A DNA stretch of 64,000 nt from an uncultured Flavobacteriaceae bacterium (lineage in GTDB: Bacteria > Bacteroidota > Bacteroidia > Flavobacteriales > Flavobacteriaceae): assembly GCA_947487895.1 (NCBI GenBank), contig CANKYF010000011.1, positions 85,598 through 149,597 on the forward strand, read 5' to 3'. Shown in pieces: positions 19,501 through 27,878 of this stretch (position 1 is its first letter; each line of letters opens with the position of its first letter). A program made the translations under genes and the position numbers. The notes under the pieces are model-generated. The model saw only the letters and a program-made list of their open reading frames with translations. It ran no database searches and had not been told where the DNA came from.

Positions 19501-19652
19501 TTAACTCCAGGTATAGGTAGGTTGTTTGTGTCTTTTACAATGCCATTTACCTTGTTTTGAGCAAAACAAATTTGACTGACCAGAAGCAATAATGTTATAA
19601 ACCAAAATTGCTTGGATGCACAAATAGTTGTTTTCATCATTAATTTTCGCAT
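16539..19652 (-). CDS. susC: SusC/RagA-family TonB-dependent outer-membrane transporter
   Basis: A 1037-residue TonB-dependent oligosaccharide importer. The signal peptide ends at QICFAQ; a carboxypeptidase-regulatory-like domain follows (VNGIVKDTNNLPIPGVNVLI, ~33-110), then a TonB-box-like DEVIVIGYGTQ, the plug (SGQPGAAVSVRIRG, YIIDGVPV, KDASATAIYGSRGSNGV) and the 22-strand barrel ending with RTFTFGVNVEF. The start at 19652 gives MRKLMMKTT; the internal ATGs four to five codons on are equally usable. It is the first gene of the four-gene Sus operon. An AraC regulator lies upstream on the same strand, 296 bp away. Confidence 0.95.
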   Translation of the reverse strand: MRKLMMKTTICASKQFWFITLLLLVSQICFAQNKVNGIVKDTNNLPIPGVNVLIKGTSQGAVTDFNGAYSITASVSDVLIFSYIGYITKEIKVEKGAPINVILKEDISTLDEVIVIGYGTQLKEDISGAVSSVTVKDLETTPQVSIDQMLQGRASGVSVTTNSGQPGAAVSVRIRGVNSISGSSEPLYIIDGVPVSGVSSEGGSSPLNSINQNDIESVDILKDASATAIYGSRGSNGVVIITTKRGKKGKGTVKYSSFVAIQEPVNIIETMNLPQYARLQNAINEIYGIDPIIEFTRPELLGSGTNWQQQIFDNAPMESHQVSFQGGKEGINYFISGSYLEQEGTVIASGFNRTTVRANLDAKISDKIKVGINLTASRVNEKLVFNGRSDGIIGLSLLNSPSIAVFNPDGSFAGPSLNDDFRLANPVAEALSIKNRLRKNRVLGNIYAEFQLAKNLTFRTEFGGDFGANNQNRFSPIYTYGEIENENNSLTVVNEQTDFWIIKNFLTYSNRFNDKHDVTFMIGSEAQEGKFNRTTATDGNFVGNDFPVLGTGNAIDVLTPEIKQTNALESYFGRAIYSFDRKYSVTASLRADGSSRFAEGNKWGYFPSVSGAWKISNESFMENFDAIQNIKLYGGYGVVGNQEIPNYAFISRLTPVNTGFGTGFLTDNFSNSDLTWESSTQTNIGLDFALLNNKLRASVEVYKKVSKDFLLQFAPSNLVTGGGNDIVGSIEAPWVNLGEMVNKGIDVTLSYNTNPNKDFSWNSSLTVQHYKNEVTDLGNVADINGQMTVNYDGSQNVTITRTGEPIGLFYGLEVEGIFRTLDDINGAPIQFGRPFEDALFATTWLGDIKFKDQNGDGVIDDNDRTVIGNPHPDFTFGFQNSFKYKNFDLSIFLQGSYGNDVFNAVNRLLTAGNRTFTNQLPSVLDFWSVDNPDALSPRLARNDTRNIEISDRYIEDGSYLRIQNITLGYNLNQTIIDKIGLTALRFYGSIQNLHTFTSYSGYDPEIGSFNQNPLLKGIDAGRYPSPRTFTFGVNVEF

Positions 19653-19948
19653 CTTTTTTGTGTTAGTTGATAATTGTTTAATATTAGTTAATAAAGTATG
19701 TTAAGTTTTGATTAATTGAAAATTATAACACACAATTGTTAAGAATATCCAAAATTATGATAAAAGCGACCTTTTGAATAATATTATTTTGTCAATTTGC
19801 AATAAGATTATGTAATTTGTTGAAGTTTTCTTAATGTTTAATTGACTGTTAATTATTGTGAAGTTGGTATTGAGTATTGTAAGTGATAGGTTTTTTATAA
19901 AACTACAAGTGTTGTGATAAATTAGTATAAGTGTATTGTTTCTTATCT
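19653..19948 (-). promoter_or_regulatory. susC upstream region with candidate -7 element
   Basis: This 296-bp AT-rich gap separates the AraC gene from susC, both read leftwards. On the minus strand TAATTTTG at 19757-19750 fits the Bacteroidetes -7 consensus TAnnTTTG and would give a 5' leader of about 90 nt. At the expected -33 position only TTC is present, so the call is weak. I found no clear inverted repeat here for the regulator and no other gene. Confidence 0.3.
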
Positions 19949-20827
19949 TTATAAGATTCTCTTAATGCCAGAGAATTCTTTTTTGTATTGGCTTGGAGTT
20001 GTGTTTTTTATTTTTTTAAAAACTCTGTTGAAATTTGCTATATTATTAAATCCGCAATTAAATGCGACTTCAGAAATGCTTGAATCGTTTTCGATTAGTT
20101 TTATAGATGCAAAACCTATTCTTACGTCATTAACATAGTCTACAAAGGTTTTGCCTGTTCTTTTTTTCATAAACCTATTAAAGGATACAGGGCTCATGTT
20201 TACTAAATCTGATGCGTCTGACAGCATTAGTTTTTTGCTGTAATTTTCTTGAACATATTCATATACAGTTTTTATTTTGTCGCTATTGTCAAAGTTTTCT
20301 CGGTTTACGGTGTGGGTTGATAATAGTCTCTGGTTTCTTGAATTTGCTAGATCGTGTAAAATAGAAATGAATTCAAGAAAATAGTCCATGCTGTCTAATT
20401 TAGATAGTTGTGAGATTCTTTGATGTGTTTCAGAGGCTGTTTTTTTTGAGAATAGAATGCCGTGAGTAGATCTGTTAAACATGTCTTTGATAGGCTTCAT
20501 TATTTTTCTGCTTAAAATGCCTTCGTTTAAAAGGTTTTCATGGAATTGAAGTGTGATTTCATGTATGTTTTTGCTTTTGCAATTGTGGGTCTGCCATCCA
20601 TGATGTAGATTGGGGCCTATAAGAACAAGTTCTAAGGCTTCAATTTCTTCAATGCTATCACCAACAATACGTCTTACGCCTTTACCGTTGCCTATAAAAT
20701 TCAATTCGTATTCAGGGTGAAAATGTATGGGGAAATCAAATTCGCTCTTAACTCTATCAAATACTAAAAAGCTATCTTCTGGTGATAATGGTGTGATTTC
20801 TCTATGTAAGTTTTTTAGTAAATTCAT
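19949..20827 (-). CDS. AraC-family transcriptional regulator (cupin sensor)
   Basis: A 292-residue regulator: an N-terminal cupin-like sensor (HFHPEYELNFIGNGKGVRRIVGD, cut here: HFHPEYEL ~36, GNGKGVRRIVGD ~47) and a C-terminal AraC/XylS double helix-turn-helix (~190-285; LMLSDASDLVNMSPVSFNRF, then ISEVAFNCGFNNIANFNRVF and TPSQYKKE). It is a soluble one-component regulator, not a hybrid two-component system. It lies between the susC operon (same strand) and the mannan operon (divergent start 143 bp away), so it could control either or both. A 16-bp palindrome lies directly in front of its start. Confidence 0.92.
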   Translation of the reverse strand: MNLLKNLHREITPLSPEDSFLVFDRVKSEFDFPIHFHPEYELNFIGNGKGVRRIVGDSIEEIEALELVLIGPNLHHGWQTHNCKSKNIHEITLQFHENLLNEGILSRKIMKPIKDMFNRSTHGILFSKKTASETHQRISQLSKLDSMDYFLEFISILHDLANSRNQRLLSTHTVNRENFDNSDKIKTVYEYVQENYSKKLMLSDASDLVNMSPVSFNRFMKKRTGKTFVDYVNDVRIGFASIKLIENDSSISEVAFNCGFNNIANFNRVFKKIKNTTPSQYKKEFSGIKRIL

Positions 20828-20829
20828 AT

Positions 20830-20845
20830 ATTAATGCATTAATAG
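20830..20845. promoter_or_regulatory. 16-bp perfect palindrome upstream of the AraC gene
   Basis: TATTAATGCATTAATA reads the same on both strands and begins 3 bp before the AraC start codon in the 143-bp divergent gap with the mannan operon. It may be an operator or autoregulatory site. Its base composition is low-complexity, so chance is not excluded. Confidence 0.35.
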
Positions 20846-20892
20846 TTTATTTATTTGATAAAATAATATTAGTCGTATGGAAGGTATAAAGC

Positions 20893-20900
20893 TAGATTTG
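20893..20900 (+). promoter_or_regulatory. Candidate -7 element of the mannan operon
   Basis: TAGATTTG matches TAnnTTTG exactly and lies 78 bp upstream of the GH26 start at 20971, in the divergent intergenic region. No TTG sits at the expected -33 distance, so this is a partial match only. Confidence 0.35.
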
Positions 20901-20970
20901 TATTTTATACTTAATGTAGATTAAATATAATATTATTTAGTAATATGTGTAATACAAAAATATCAAAAAT

Positions 20971-22107
20971 TTGAATAAAAAGTCAATATATGGTGTATTT
21001 AAGATGTACTGCTTGTTTTTTTTATTGGTTCTAGCATCATGTAAATCGCTATATAATAAAGAATATTTAAAGCCATTTTTAGTAGACTCTAAATTAGATA
21101 GAAGCGCTAAAAAGCTACATAAAAAGTTAACTTATATAGCAAAAGAAGGTTTTGCTATTGGGCATCAAGATGCAAGCTCTTATGGTATTGGTTGGAATAG
21201 TATAGATAGTTTGAATAAAATAGAAAGTGATGTTCATGAGTTGGTAAGTGATTATCCTGCAATTTACGGGTATGACTTAAGTAAGTTAGAGATTCAATCT
21301 CCAATTAATATTGATAGTGTTCCGTTTGAAAGCATGCGTGAAGAAATTATTAAAGCATATAAAAAAGGAGCTATGATTACTTTAAGTTGGCATACAGATA
21401 ACCTTGTGTCTGGAGGTGATTCATGGGATGTAACTCCTTCTGCAAGTGCAATCTTTACTGATGATATTATTAATAGTAAATATGAACTATGGATAGCAAG
21501 AATAGCAAAGTTTATAAAAACACTTAAGTATAAAAATAAACCAATACCTATCTTGTTTAGACCTTATCACGAGATGAACGGTTTTTGGTTTTGGTGGGGT
21601 GATCCTAATTGCAGTGTGAACGATTATGTGCAGCTTTGGAGAGAAACAGTGAGGTTGTTAAAAGATGAACACAAATTACATAACTTGTTGTACGTCTATG
21701 CTCCAAATAAACTAAACCCTGGATATGATTATATGAAATATTACCCTGGAGATGATTATGTGGATGTTTTAGGTATAGATATTTATGATTTTGAAAACTC
21801 AGAAGATTATATAAAGTCTGTTGTAAACGATTTAAAAATAGCTAAAACTATTGCTGATGATAAAGGGAAATTACTAGCATTTACAGAAACTGGTCTAGAA
21901 AAGATTTCTACAAAGAATTGGTTTACAGAAGTGTTGTATCCTAACATAAAAGATTCTGGGATTTCGTGGGTGCTGTTTTGGAGAAATGCGCATTTAGAGC
22001 ATTATTACATACCACACAAAACTCATGAAAATGCATCAGATTTTAAAAAATTTGCAGACTACCCTAAAACTTTATTCTTAAAAGATATACAAAGTTTAGG
22101 TAATTAA
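20971..22107 (+). CDS. GH26 beta-mannanase lipoprotein
   Basis: A 378-residue GH26 enzyme hydrolysing beta-1,4-mannosidic bonds. The TTG at 20971 is preferred as start because it supplies a Lys-containing n-region before the hydrophobic stretch and lipobox VLASC (Cys ~24); starting at the ATG at 21004 would remove all positive charge. Catalytic motifs: LSWHTDN (~145), the acid/base Glu in FRPYHEMNGFWFWWG (~200) and the nucleophile Glu in AFTETGLEK (~308), plus WVLFWRN near the end. It opens the mannan operon and lies 12 nt before the symporter. Being a lipoprotein, it acts at the surface or in the periplasm, probably giving mannobiose (inferred from the downstream genes). Confidence 0.92.
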   Translation: MNKKSIYGVFKMYCLFFLLVLASCKSLYNKEYLKPFLVDSKLDRSAKKLHKKLTYIAKEGFAIGHQDASSYGIGWNSIDSLNKIESDVHELVSDYPAIYGYDLSKLEIQSPINIDSVPFESMREEIIKAYKKGAMITLSWHTDNLVSGGDSWDVTPSASAIFTDDIINSKYELWIARIAKFIKTLKYKNKPIPILFRPYHEMNGFWFWWGDPNCSVNDYVQLWRETVRLLKDEHKLHNLLYVYAPNKLNPGYDYMKYYPGDDYVDVLGIDIYDFENSEDYIKSVVNDLKIAKTIADDKGKLLAFTETGLEKISTKNWFTEVLYPNIKDSGISWVLFWRNAHLEHYYIPHKTHENASDFKKFADYPKTLFLKDIQSLGN

Positions 22108-22119
22108 ATTTAGTAAAAT

Positions 22120-23952
22120 ATGTTAAATACTTTAGATATATTAATCATTGCGCTATACCTTATTGTGGTTATAGTAATAGGACTTGTGTTGAGGAAAAAG
22201 GCGCAACGAAGTAAAGACGATTATCTTCTTGGAGGTAACTCTATTCCCTGGTATATGTTAGGGCTTTCCAATGCTTCAGGTATGTTTGACATTTCTGGTA
22301 CCATATGGTTAGTAACTTTAATGTTTGTCTATGGTTTAAAAAGTGCATGGATTCCATGGTTATGGCCAGTATTTAACCAGATTTTCTTAATGGTGTATTT
22401 GTCTAAATGGCTAAGGCGTTCTAATGCTACTACAGGTGCCGAATGGATTGGTACACGTTTTGGTTTTAAAAAAGGAGCAAAATTATCTCATATAATAGTG
22501 GTTGTTTTTGCTTTGGTACTATGCTTAAGTTATTTAGCATATGGATTCATAGGCTTGGGCAAATTCATAGAAATTTTCATTCCTTGGGAAGTAGTTAGTG
22601 ACTATATTCCTTTTACAGTTTCGCCAGAATTTGTACCTCATTTTTATGGTGTTATCTTCACCTTATTTGCTGTTTTTTATTCTTTACTAGGTGGAATGTC
22701 TGGTATAGTATGGGCAGATGTAGTACAATTTGCTATAATGACTATAGCTGCTATAGTTATTGGTGTTTTAGGTTTTGTTGCTGTTGGAGAAGGAGCATTT
22801 CAAGTTCCAGAAGGGTGGTCTAGTCCATTTTTTGGATGGGAATTGAATTTAGATTGGTCTGAAATAATTCCAGAAGTAAATAACAAAATTAAAGAAGATG
22901 GTTTTGGGTTATTCACAATCTTCTTTATGATGATGGTTTTTAAAGGTTTGCTGGTTAGTATAGCAGGACCAGCACCTACCTATGATATGCAAAAAATATT
23001 ATCTACAAAATCATCTGTAGAAGCATCTAAAATGAGTGGTTTTGTATCTGTAGTATTAATGCCTATAAGATATTTAATGATAGCAGGTTTTGCTGCTTTA
23101 GCTTTGGTATATTATGAAAAGTTGGATTTAATAAATGCAACTGGACAAGTAGATTTTGAACTAATATTACCAACTGCAATTAAGGAGTTTGCACCAGTTG
23201 GTCTACTAGGTTTGTTATTGGCGGGCTTAATATCTGCCTTTATGTCTACGTTTGCAGGAACGTTAAATGCAGCTCAGGCTTATTTAGTTAATGATATTTA
23301 TCTTAAATATAAAAGCCCTAATGCTACAGCTACCCAAATTAAGAGAATGAATTATGTTACAGGTATTCTTGTAGTTGTAGTTAGTATTGTTTTGGGGCTT
23401 TTTGCTAAAGATGTAAACTCTGTCTTGCAATGGATTGTTTCTGTTTTATATGGTAGTTATGTGTCAGCAAACATTTTAAAGTGGCATTGGTGGCGTTTTA
23501 ATGGGGAAGGTTTCTTCTGGGGTATGGTATCAGGTATGCTTGCTGCTGCTATTGTTCCAGAATTGTTTCCAGATATATTAGGCTTGTATTTATTTCCAAT
23601 TTTATTAATAGTATCTTTTATAGGTTCTATTGTTGGTACTTATACTGCGCCTCCTACCAATGAAGATGTGCTAAAATCATTTTATAAGAATGTTAGGCCA
23701 TGGGGGTTCTGGAAACCTATTCATGATAAAGTTATTAAAGAAGAACCAAATATAAAGAAGAATACAGATTTTGGCATAGATATGTTTAATGTTGCTATAG
23801 GCATAATAGCCCAAACAGCATTGGTTATTTTGCCTATGTACGTAGTTTTTAGAAAAGGAATGCCAATTGTTATCTCAATAATCGTGATAACCATCTGCAT
23901 CTATCTCTTGAAAAGATTTTGGTGGAATAAATTAAATGAACAATTAGATTAA
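22120..23952 (+). CDS. Sodium:solute symporter (SSS family), probable manno-oligosaccharide importer
   Basis: A 610-residue inner-membrane protein with about 14 transmembrane helices. The SSS-family features are the N-terminal helix followed by DDYLLGGNSIPWYMLGLSN, the ATTGAEWIGTRFG loop, the GGMSGIVWADVVQF segment and the AGLISAFMSTFAGTLNA motif. It is encoded 12 nt after GH26 and 7 nt before GH130, the arrangement known from mannan loci in Bacteroidetes, where it is thought to bring mannobiose across the inner membrane for the cytoplasmic epimerase and phosphorylase. Substrate assignment is by context. It is not closely similar to the second SSS gene at 40174, so the two probably serve different sugars. 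Confidence 0.88.
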   Translation: MLNTLDILIIALYLIVVIVIGLVLRKKAQRSKDDYLLGGNSIPWYMLGLSNASGMFDISGTIWLVTLMFVYGLKSAWIPWLWPVFNQIFLMVYLSKWLRRSNATTGAEWIGTRFGFKKGAKLSHIIVVVFALVLCLSYLAYGFIGLGKFIEIFIPWEVVSDYIPFTVSPEFVPHFYGVIFTLFAVFYSLLGGMSGIVWADVVQFAIMTIAAIVIGVLGFVAVGEGAFQVPEGWSSPFFGWELNLDWSEIIPEVNNKIKEDGFGLFTIFFMMMVFKGLLVSIAGPAPTYDMQKILSTKSSVEASKMSGFVSVVLMPIRYLMIAGFAALALVYYEKLDLINATGQVDFELILPTAIKEFAPVGLLGLLLAGLISAFMSTFAGTLNAAQAYLVNDIYLKYKSPNATATQIKRMNYVTGILVVVVSIVLGLFAKDVNSVLQWIVSVLYGSYVSANILKWHWWRFNGEGFFWGMVSGMLAAAIVPELFPDILGLYLFPILLIVSFIGSIVGTYTAPPTNEDVLKSFYKNVRPWGFWKPIHDKVIKEEPNIKKNTDFGIDMFNVAIGIIAQTALVILPMYVVFRKGMPIVISIIVITICIYLLKRFWWNKLNEQLD

Positions 23953-23959
23953 GAAAAAA

Positions 23960-25147
23960 ATGAGCAAAGAAGTTATATTAAAACCTTATCATTTAAGTAA
24001 AGTTATTCAAGAACATAATGAGTTGGTATCAAAAACCAATGCTACTTGTGGCGTTTCAAACGGAATTTATACAAGATATAAACACCCAATAATAACTGAA
24101 AATCATATTCCTATTCATTGGAGATATGATTTAAACCCAGAAACTAACCCTAATGGTTTAGAACGTATAGGTTTTAATGCCACCTTAAATTCTGGAGCTA
24201 TTAAATGGAATGATGTATATATATTATGCGTAAGAGTAGAGGGGAATGATAGAAAATCATTTTTTGCAATAGCAGAAAGTAAAAATGGTGTTGATAATTT
24301 TAAATTTTGGGACAAGCCATGTGTAATACCTCCTTCAAAAAACAGTAGTGAAACTAATGTCTATGACATGCGTTTAACAAAACATGAGGATGGTTGGATT
24401 TATGGTATCTTTTGTTCAGAAGAGAAAGATCCTGATGTTCCAGAATCTGATACCAGTTCAGCATTGGCAAATGCAGGAATAGTAAGAACCAAAAATCTAA
24501 TAGATTGGGAACGTCTACCTAATTTAATTTCAGGTTCTAGTCAACAGCGTAATGTGGTAATACATCCAGAATTTGTCAATGGGAAATATGCTATTTATAC
24601 ACGTCCTCAGCAGGGTTTCATTACTGTTGGTAGTGGTGGTGGTATAGGTTTAGGCTATATTGATAATATGGAAAACCCTGTAGTAAAAGATGAGAAAATA
24701 ATAAATAACAAAATATATCATACCGTTTACGAACTTAAAAATGGGTTAGGACCATCGCCTATAAAAACTGAATATGGGTGGTTACATTTAGCACATGGCG
24801 TAAGAAATACAGCAGCTGGATTGCGTTACACATTGTATATGTTTATGACTGATTTAAATGATATTTCTAAGGTTATACACCAACCTGCAGGTCATTTTAT
24901 GGCACCTAAAGATGAAGAACGTGTAGGAGATGTTTCAAATGTACTCTTTTCAAATGGTTGGATAACAGATAACGATGGGACTGTATATATTTATTATGCG
25001 TCATCAGATACTAGAATGCATGTAGCTACATCAACAATAGATAAGCTTTTAGATTATTGTATGAATACTCCAGAAGATAAATTTACATCTGAAGGATCGG
25101 TTCAAACTATTATAGATTTAATAGATAGAAATAAATCATTTTATTAA
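23960..25147 (+). CDS. GH130 4-O-beta-D-mannosyl-D-glucose phosphorylase
   Basis: A 395-residue cytoplasmic phosphorylase (no signal peptide) of GH130, most like subfamily 1. Features are the five-bladed propeller start GVSNGIYTRYKHPIIT, the catalytic Asp in TNVYDMRLTKHEDGW (~135), QQRNVVIHPE and the H-G-V-R motif LAHGVRNTAAGLRYTLYM. It splits Man-beta-1,4-Glc with phosphate into mannose-1-phosphate and glucose. The next gene, whose ATG overlaps its stop codon, is the epimerase that makes this disaccharide from mannobiose. This epimerase/phosphorylase pair is the route established in Bacteroides fragilis. A GH130_2 (mannobiose phosphorylase) identity is the main alternative, but the partner gene argues against it. 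Confidence 0.9.
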   Translation: MSKEVILKPYHLSKVIQEHNELVSKTNATCGVSNGIYTRYKHPIITENHIPIHWRYDLNPETNPNGLERIGFNATLNSGAIKWNDVYILCVRVEGNDRKSFFAIAESKNGVDNFKFWDKPCVIPPSKNSSETNVYDMRLTKHEDGWIYGIFCSEEKDPDVPESDTSSALANAGIVRTKNLIDWERLPNLISGSSQQRNVVIHPEFVNGKYAIYTRPQQGFITVGSGGGIGLGYIDNMENPVVKDEKIINNKIYHTVYELKNGLGPSPIKTEYGWLHLAHGVRNTAAGLRYTLYMFMTDLNDISKVIHQPAGHFMAPKDEERVGDVSNVLFSNGWITDNDGTVYIYYASSDTRMHVATSTIDKLLDYCMNTPEDKFTSEGSVQTIIDLIDRNKSFY

Positions 25148-26334
25148 TGGAAGCAGATTATGAACATCTAAAATCAGAACTCTATGATGAATTAAAACGT
25201 ATTTTAAATTATTGGTCTACTAATACTTTAGATCATACGTATGGAGGGTTTATAGGTAGAATTGATGCAGAAAACAATGCAATCCCTTCAGCTTCAAAAG
25301 GTATTATTTTAAATACAAGAATACTTTGGTCTTTTTCTGCTGCTTCAAATTATTTAAAAACCAAAGAGTTTTTAAGTGTTTGTAATCGTTCTTACGCTTA
25401 TTTAAAGCGCTTTTTTAATGATGAAACTTTTGGAGGCGTGTTTTGGGAGCTTGATTGTAAGGGAGAAGCCATAAATAAACGCAAGCAAGTATATGCTCAG
25501 TCTTTTGCAATTTATGCGCTATCTGAATATTATGTGTTTACAAAAGATGAAGAAGCTAAAAAATGGGCAATAAAACTGTTTGAGCTTATAGAAAAACATG
25601 CTAAAGATAAAGAGAAGAATGGTTACATAGAAGCTTTTAATCAAGATTGGTCGTCAATACAAGATATGAGATTGAGTAATAAAGATATGAATGCCGAAAA
25701 AACTATGAATACTCACTTACATATTTTAGAAGCATATACAAGATTGTTAAATATTTATGATTCTGTAGAGCTAAGAAATGCATTAAGAAATCTTATAGGA
25801 CTCATTCAAGAAAAGTTTTTAGATAAAACATATCGTTATAACTTGTTTTTTGACAAAGATTGGAATTTACAAAGTAAAATAGTATCCTATGGACATGATA
25901 TTGAGACTGCATGGTTAGTAATTGAAGCAGCAAAAGCAATAGAGGATAAAGATTTAATAGAAAAGACAGAACAAACAGCTATAAAAGTTGCAGAAGCATT
26001 TTTAAGTGAAGCAATTGATATTGATGGCGCTGTTCTTAATGAGAAAAATTTAGAAACGGACACAATAGATACTGATAAACACTGGTGGCCGCAAATGGAA
26101 GCACTGGTGGGACTAAAATATGTATATAAACTCACTAATAATGTAAAGTATATAGACGCTTCTTTAAAAATATGGAAATTTACTAAAAAGCATCTATTAG
26201 ATACTATTAACGGAGAATGGCATTTTAGGGTAAATCGTCTAGGGCAGGTTTACACACAGGAAGATAAAGTAAGCATGTGGAAAGCGCCTTACCACACGTC
26301 AAGAGCTTGTATACAATTGCAAAATGAAACGTAA
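25147..26334 (+). CDS. Cellobiose 2-epimerase (AGE superfamily), mannobiose 2-epimerase role
   Basis: A 395-residue cytoplasmic (alpha/alpha)6-barrel enzyme of the N-acylglucosamine 2-epimerase superfamily. The sequence shows LDHTYGGFIGRID near the N-terminus, KQVYAQSFAIYALSEYY (~117), NTHLHILEAYTRL (~185), SYGHDIETAWLV with a catalytic His (~247) and DKHWWPQMEALVG (~314), which fit cellobiose 2-epimerases better than GlcNAc 2-epimerases. It converts the reducing-end mannose of mannobiose into glucose, giving Man-Glc for GH130. Its ATG shares one base with the GH130 stop (TTAATGG), so translation is coupled. Confidence 0.92.
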   Translation: MEADYEHLKSELYDELKRILNYWSTNTLDHTYGGFIGRIDAENNAIPSASKGIILNTRILWSFSAASNYLKTKEFLSVCNRSYAYLKRFFNDETFGGVFWELDCKGEAINKRKQVYAQSFAIYALSEYYVFTKDEEAKKWAIKLFELIEKHAKDKEKNGYIEAFNQDWSSIQDMRLSNKDMNAEKTMNTHLHILEAYTRLLNIYDSVELRNALRNLIGLIQEKFLDKTYRYNLFFDKDWNLQSKIVSYGHDIETAWLVIEAAKAIEDKDLIEKTEQTAIKVAEAFLSEAIDIDGAVLNEKNLETDTIDTDKHWWPQMEALVGLKYVYKLTNNVKYIDASLKIWKFTKKHLLDTINGEWHFRVNRLGQVYTQEDKVSMWKAPYHTSRACIQLQNET

Positions 26335-26339
26335 TTTGT

Positions 26340-27878
26340 TTGAAAAATAGATATAAACATATAATCATTGTTGGACTTTTATTCTTTTTTGGATGTTCTA
26401 AAGATTCTAATGAAGAAGAACTAGAAGTAGAAAAAATATTAGTTACTATAGTAGCCAATTCTAGTACAGCTTCAGAACCCGAGAATCACAGTGATTTTAC
26501 AATTAGAATTTCAGAAACTTATAATGAAGATATAATCGTCAATTTATCAATTGGGGGAAATGCTGAAAATGGTGCCGATTATGTTGAAATTCCAACTACG
26601 GCTACCATTTTGGCAAATACTTTGAGTGTTGACATACCATTGACTATTATAGATGATTCTGAGTCGGAAGAAATCGAAGTAGTCACTATAGCTATTGAGG
26701 AGACTAACTCAAACAATGCTTTAATAGGAACTTTAAATTCAGCTTCAATAACTCTCACTAATGAGGCTGAAGAGTTTCTGTTATCTCAGCAAGAAGCAAA
26801 GTTTTATGTGGTAAATGCGAACGCCACACCAGAAACTATAGCGTTGTTTTACAACTTGAACAAAGTAGCAAGAACAAGTTTTATTGTAGGACAACAAGAT
26901 GCTTTTAGGTCTTTTTTTAATGATGAGTCAGGTATCTCGGATATTAAAAAAACAACTGGGCATGATCCTGGATTGTTAGGATCTGATTTTATGTTTATGA
27001 CAGATGATGAAAACAATGAAACTTCAGTGAATTGGTTTTATAACCAAGAACTTTCAATAAAAGCTAACATTGTTGAAGCTTATAACAAAGGGATGATAAA
27101 TACCCTGTTGTGGCATATGCGAGAGCCTTATGAAGGGGAGTATTTTTATGTAAATAACATGACTGATTTTCAAAAAAATAATGCATTTATTAGCATTTTA
27201 CCAGGAGGAGAAAATCATGATTATTATATATCTAAACTAGACAAAATAGCCAAAGTAGCTAATAGTTTAACAGGAAGTAATGGAGAATTAATTCCTATTA
27301 TATTCAGACCCTTTCATGAATTTGATGGTAATTGGTTTTGGTGGGGTAAAGACTACTGTACACCAGAACAGTTTATTCAATTATGGCAATTTACAATAGA
27401 TTATTTAAAAGATACAAAACGCGTAAATAACATGCTTTTTGCTTATTCATCAGATAGGCATTTTAATACTAAAGAAGATTATCTAGAACGTTATCCTGGA
27501 GATAATTATGTTGATATTTTAGGTATGGATAATTATGGTGATTTCGCAACAGGTAATATGGGATTAGATCAAGCTAATGAAAAACTTAAAATACTAACAG
27601 ATCTAGCTAAAGATAAAGTGAAAATTGCAGCTCTTACGGAGTCTTGTTTTTTTGTTACTCCAGGGGAAAACGAGCCAATACCTAATTTCTTTAATAATGA
27701 TTTATATAATACGTTAACAAATAATGATGTAAAATTAAGTTATATGATGTTCTGGTCTAACATAAGAGATTCTTATTGTGTACCAGTGCCTAGCCATTCT
27801 AATGCTAATGATTTCATTAATTTTTCTAATAAAACAGATGTGTTACTTCAAAATGAAATACCCAATTTATATCAATAA
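26340..27878 (+). CDS. Calx-beta/GH26 mannanase lipoprotein
   Basis: A 512-residue protein beginning with TTG; the frame is closed by TGA 15 nt upstream and no ATG precedes the signal, so TTG is the only sensible start. Lipobox FFFGC (Cys ~19), an acidic spacer, a Calx-beta domain (~33-142; TASEPENHSDFTIRISE, NGADYVEIPTTATI, IPLTIIDDSESEE), then GH26 (~150-505). Catalytic Glu residues: acid/base in FRPFHEFDGNWFWWG (~327) and nucleophile in AALTESCFF (~434). The Calx-beta domain is probably a Ca-binding spacer holding the enzyme off the outer membrane. It follows the epimerase by 5 nt. It differs strongly from the first GH26, suggesting an endo/exo or surface/periplasm division. Confidence 0.9.
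   Translation: MKNRYKHIIIVGLLFFFGCSKDSNEEELEVEKILVTIVANSSTASEPENHSDFTIRISETYNEDIIVNLSIGGNAENGADYVEIPTTATILANTLSVDIPLTIIDDSESEEIEVVTIAIEETNSNNALIGTLNSASITLTNEAEEFLLSQQEAKFYVVNANATPETIALFYNLNKVARTSFIVGQQDAFRSFFNDESGISDIKKTTGHDPGLLGSDFMFMTDDENNETSVNWFYNQELSIKANIVEAYNKGMINTLLWHMREPYEGEYFYVNNMTDFQKNNAFISILPGGENHDYYISKLDKIAKVANSLTGSNGELIPIIFRPFHEFDGNWFWWGKDYCTPEQFIQLWQFTIDYLKDTKRVNNMLFAYSSDRHFNTKEDYLERYPGDNYVDILGMDNYGDFATGNMGLDQANEKLKILTDLAKDKVKIAALTESCFFVTPGENEPIPNFFNNDLYNTLTNNDVKLSYMMFWSNIRDSYCVPVPSHSNANDFINFSNKTDVLLQNEIPNLYQ

Noticed and set aside
19653..19948. Possible AraC operator repeats before susC
   Set aside because: I saw only AT-rich low-complexity similarity and no convincing inverted or direct repeat pair.
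23960..26334. Frameshift or gene fusion between GH130 and the epimerase
   Set aside because: The one-base stop/start overlap (TTAATGG) is a normal coupled junction; both proteins are full length.
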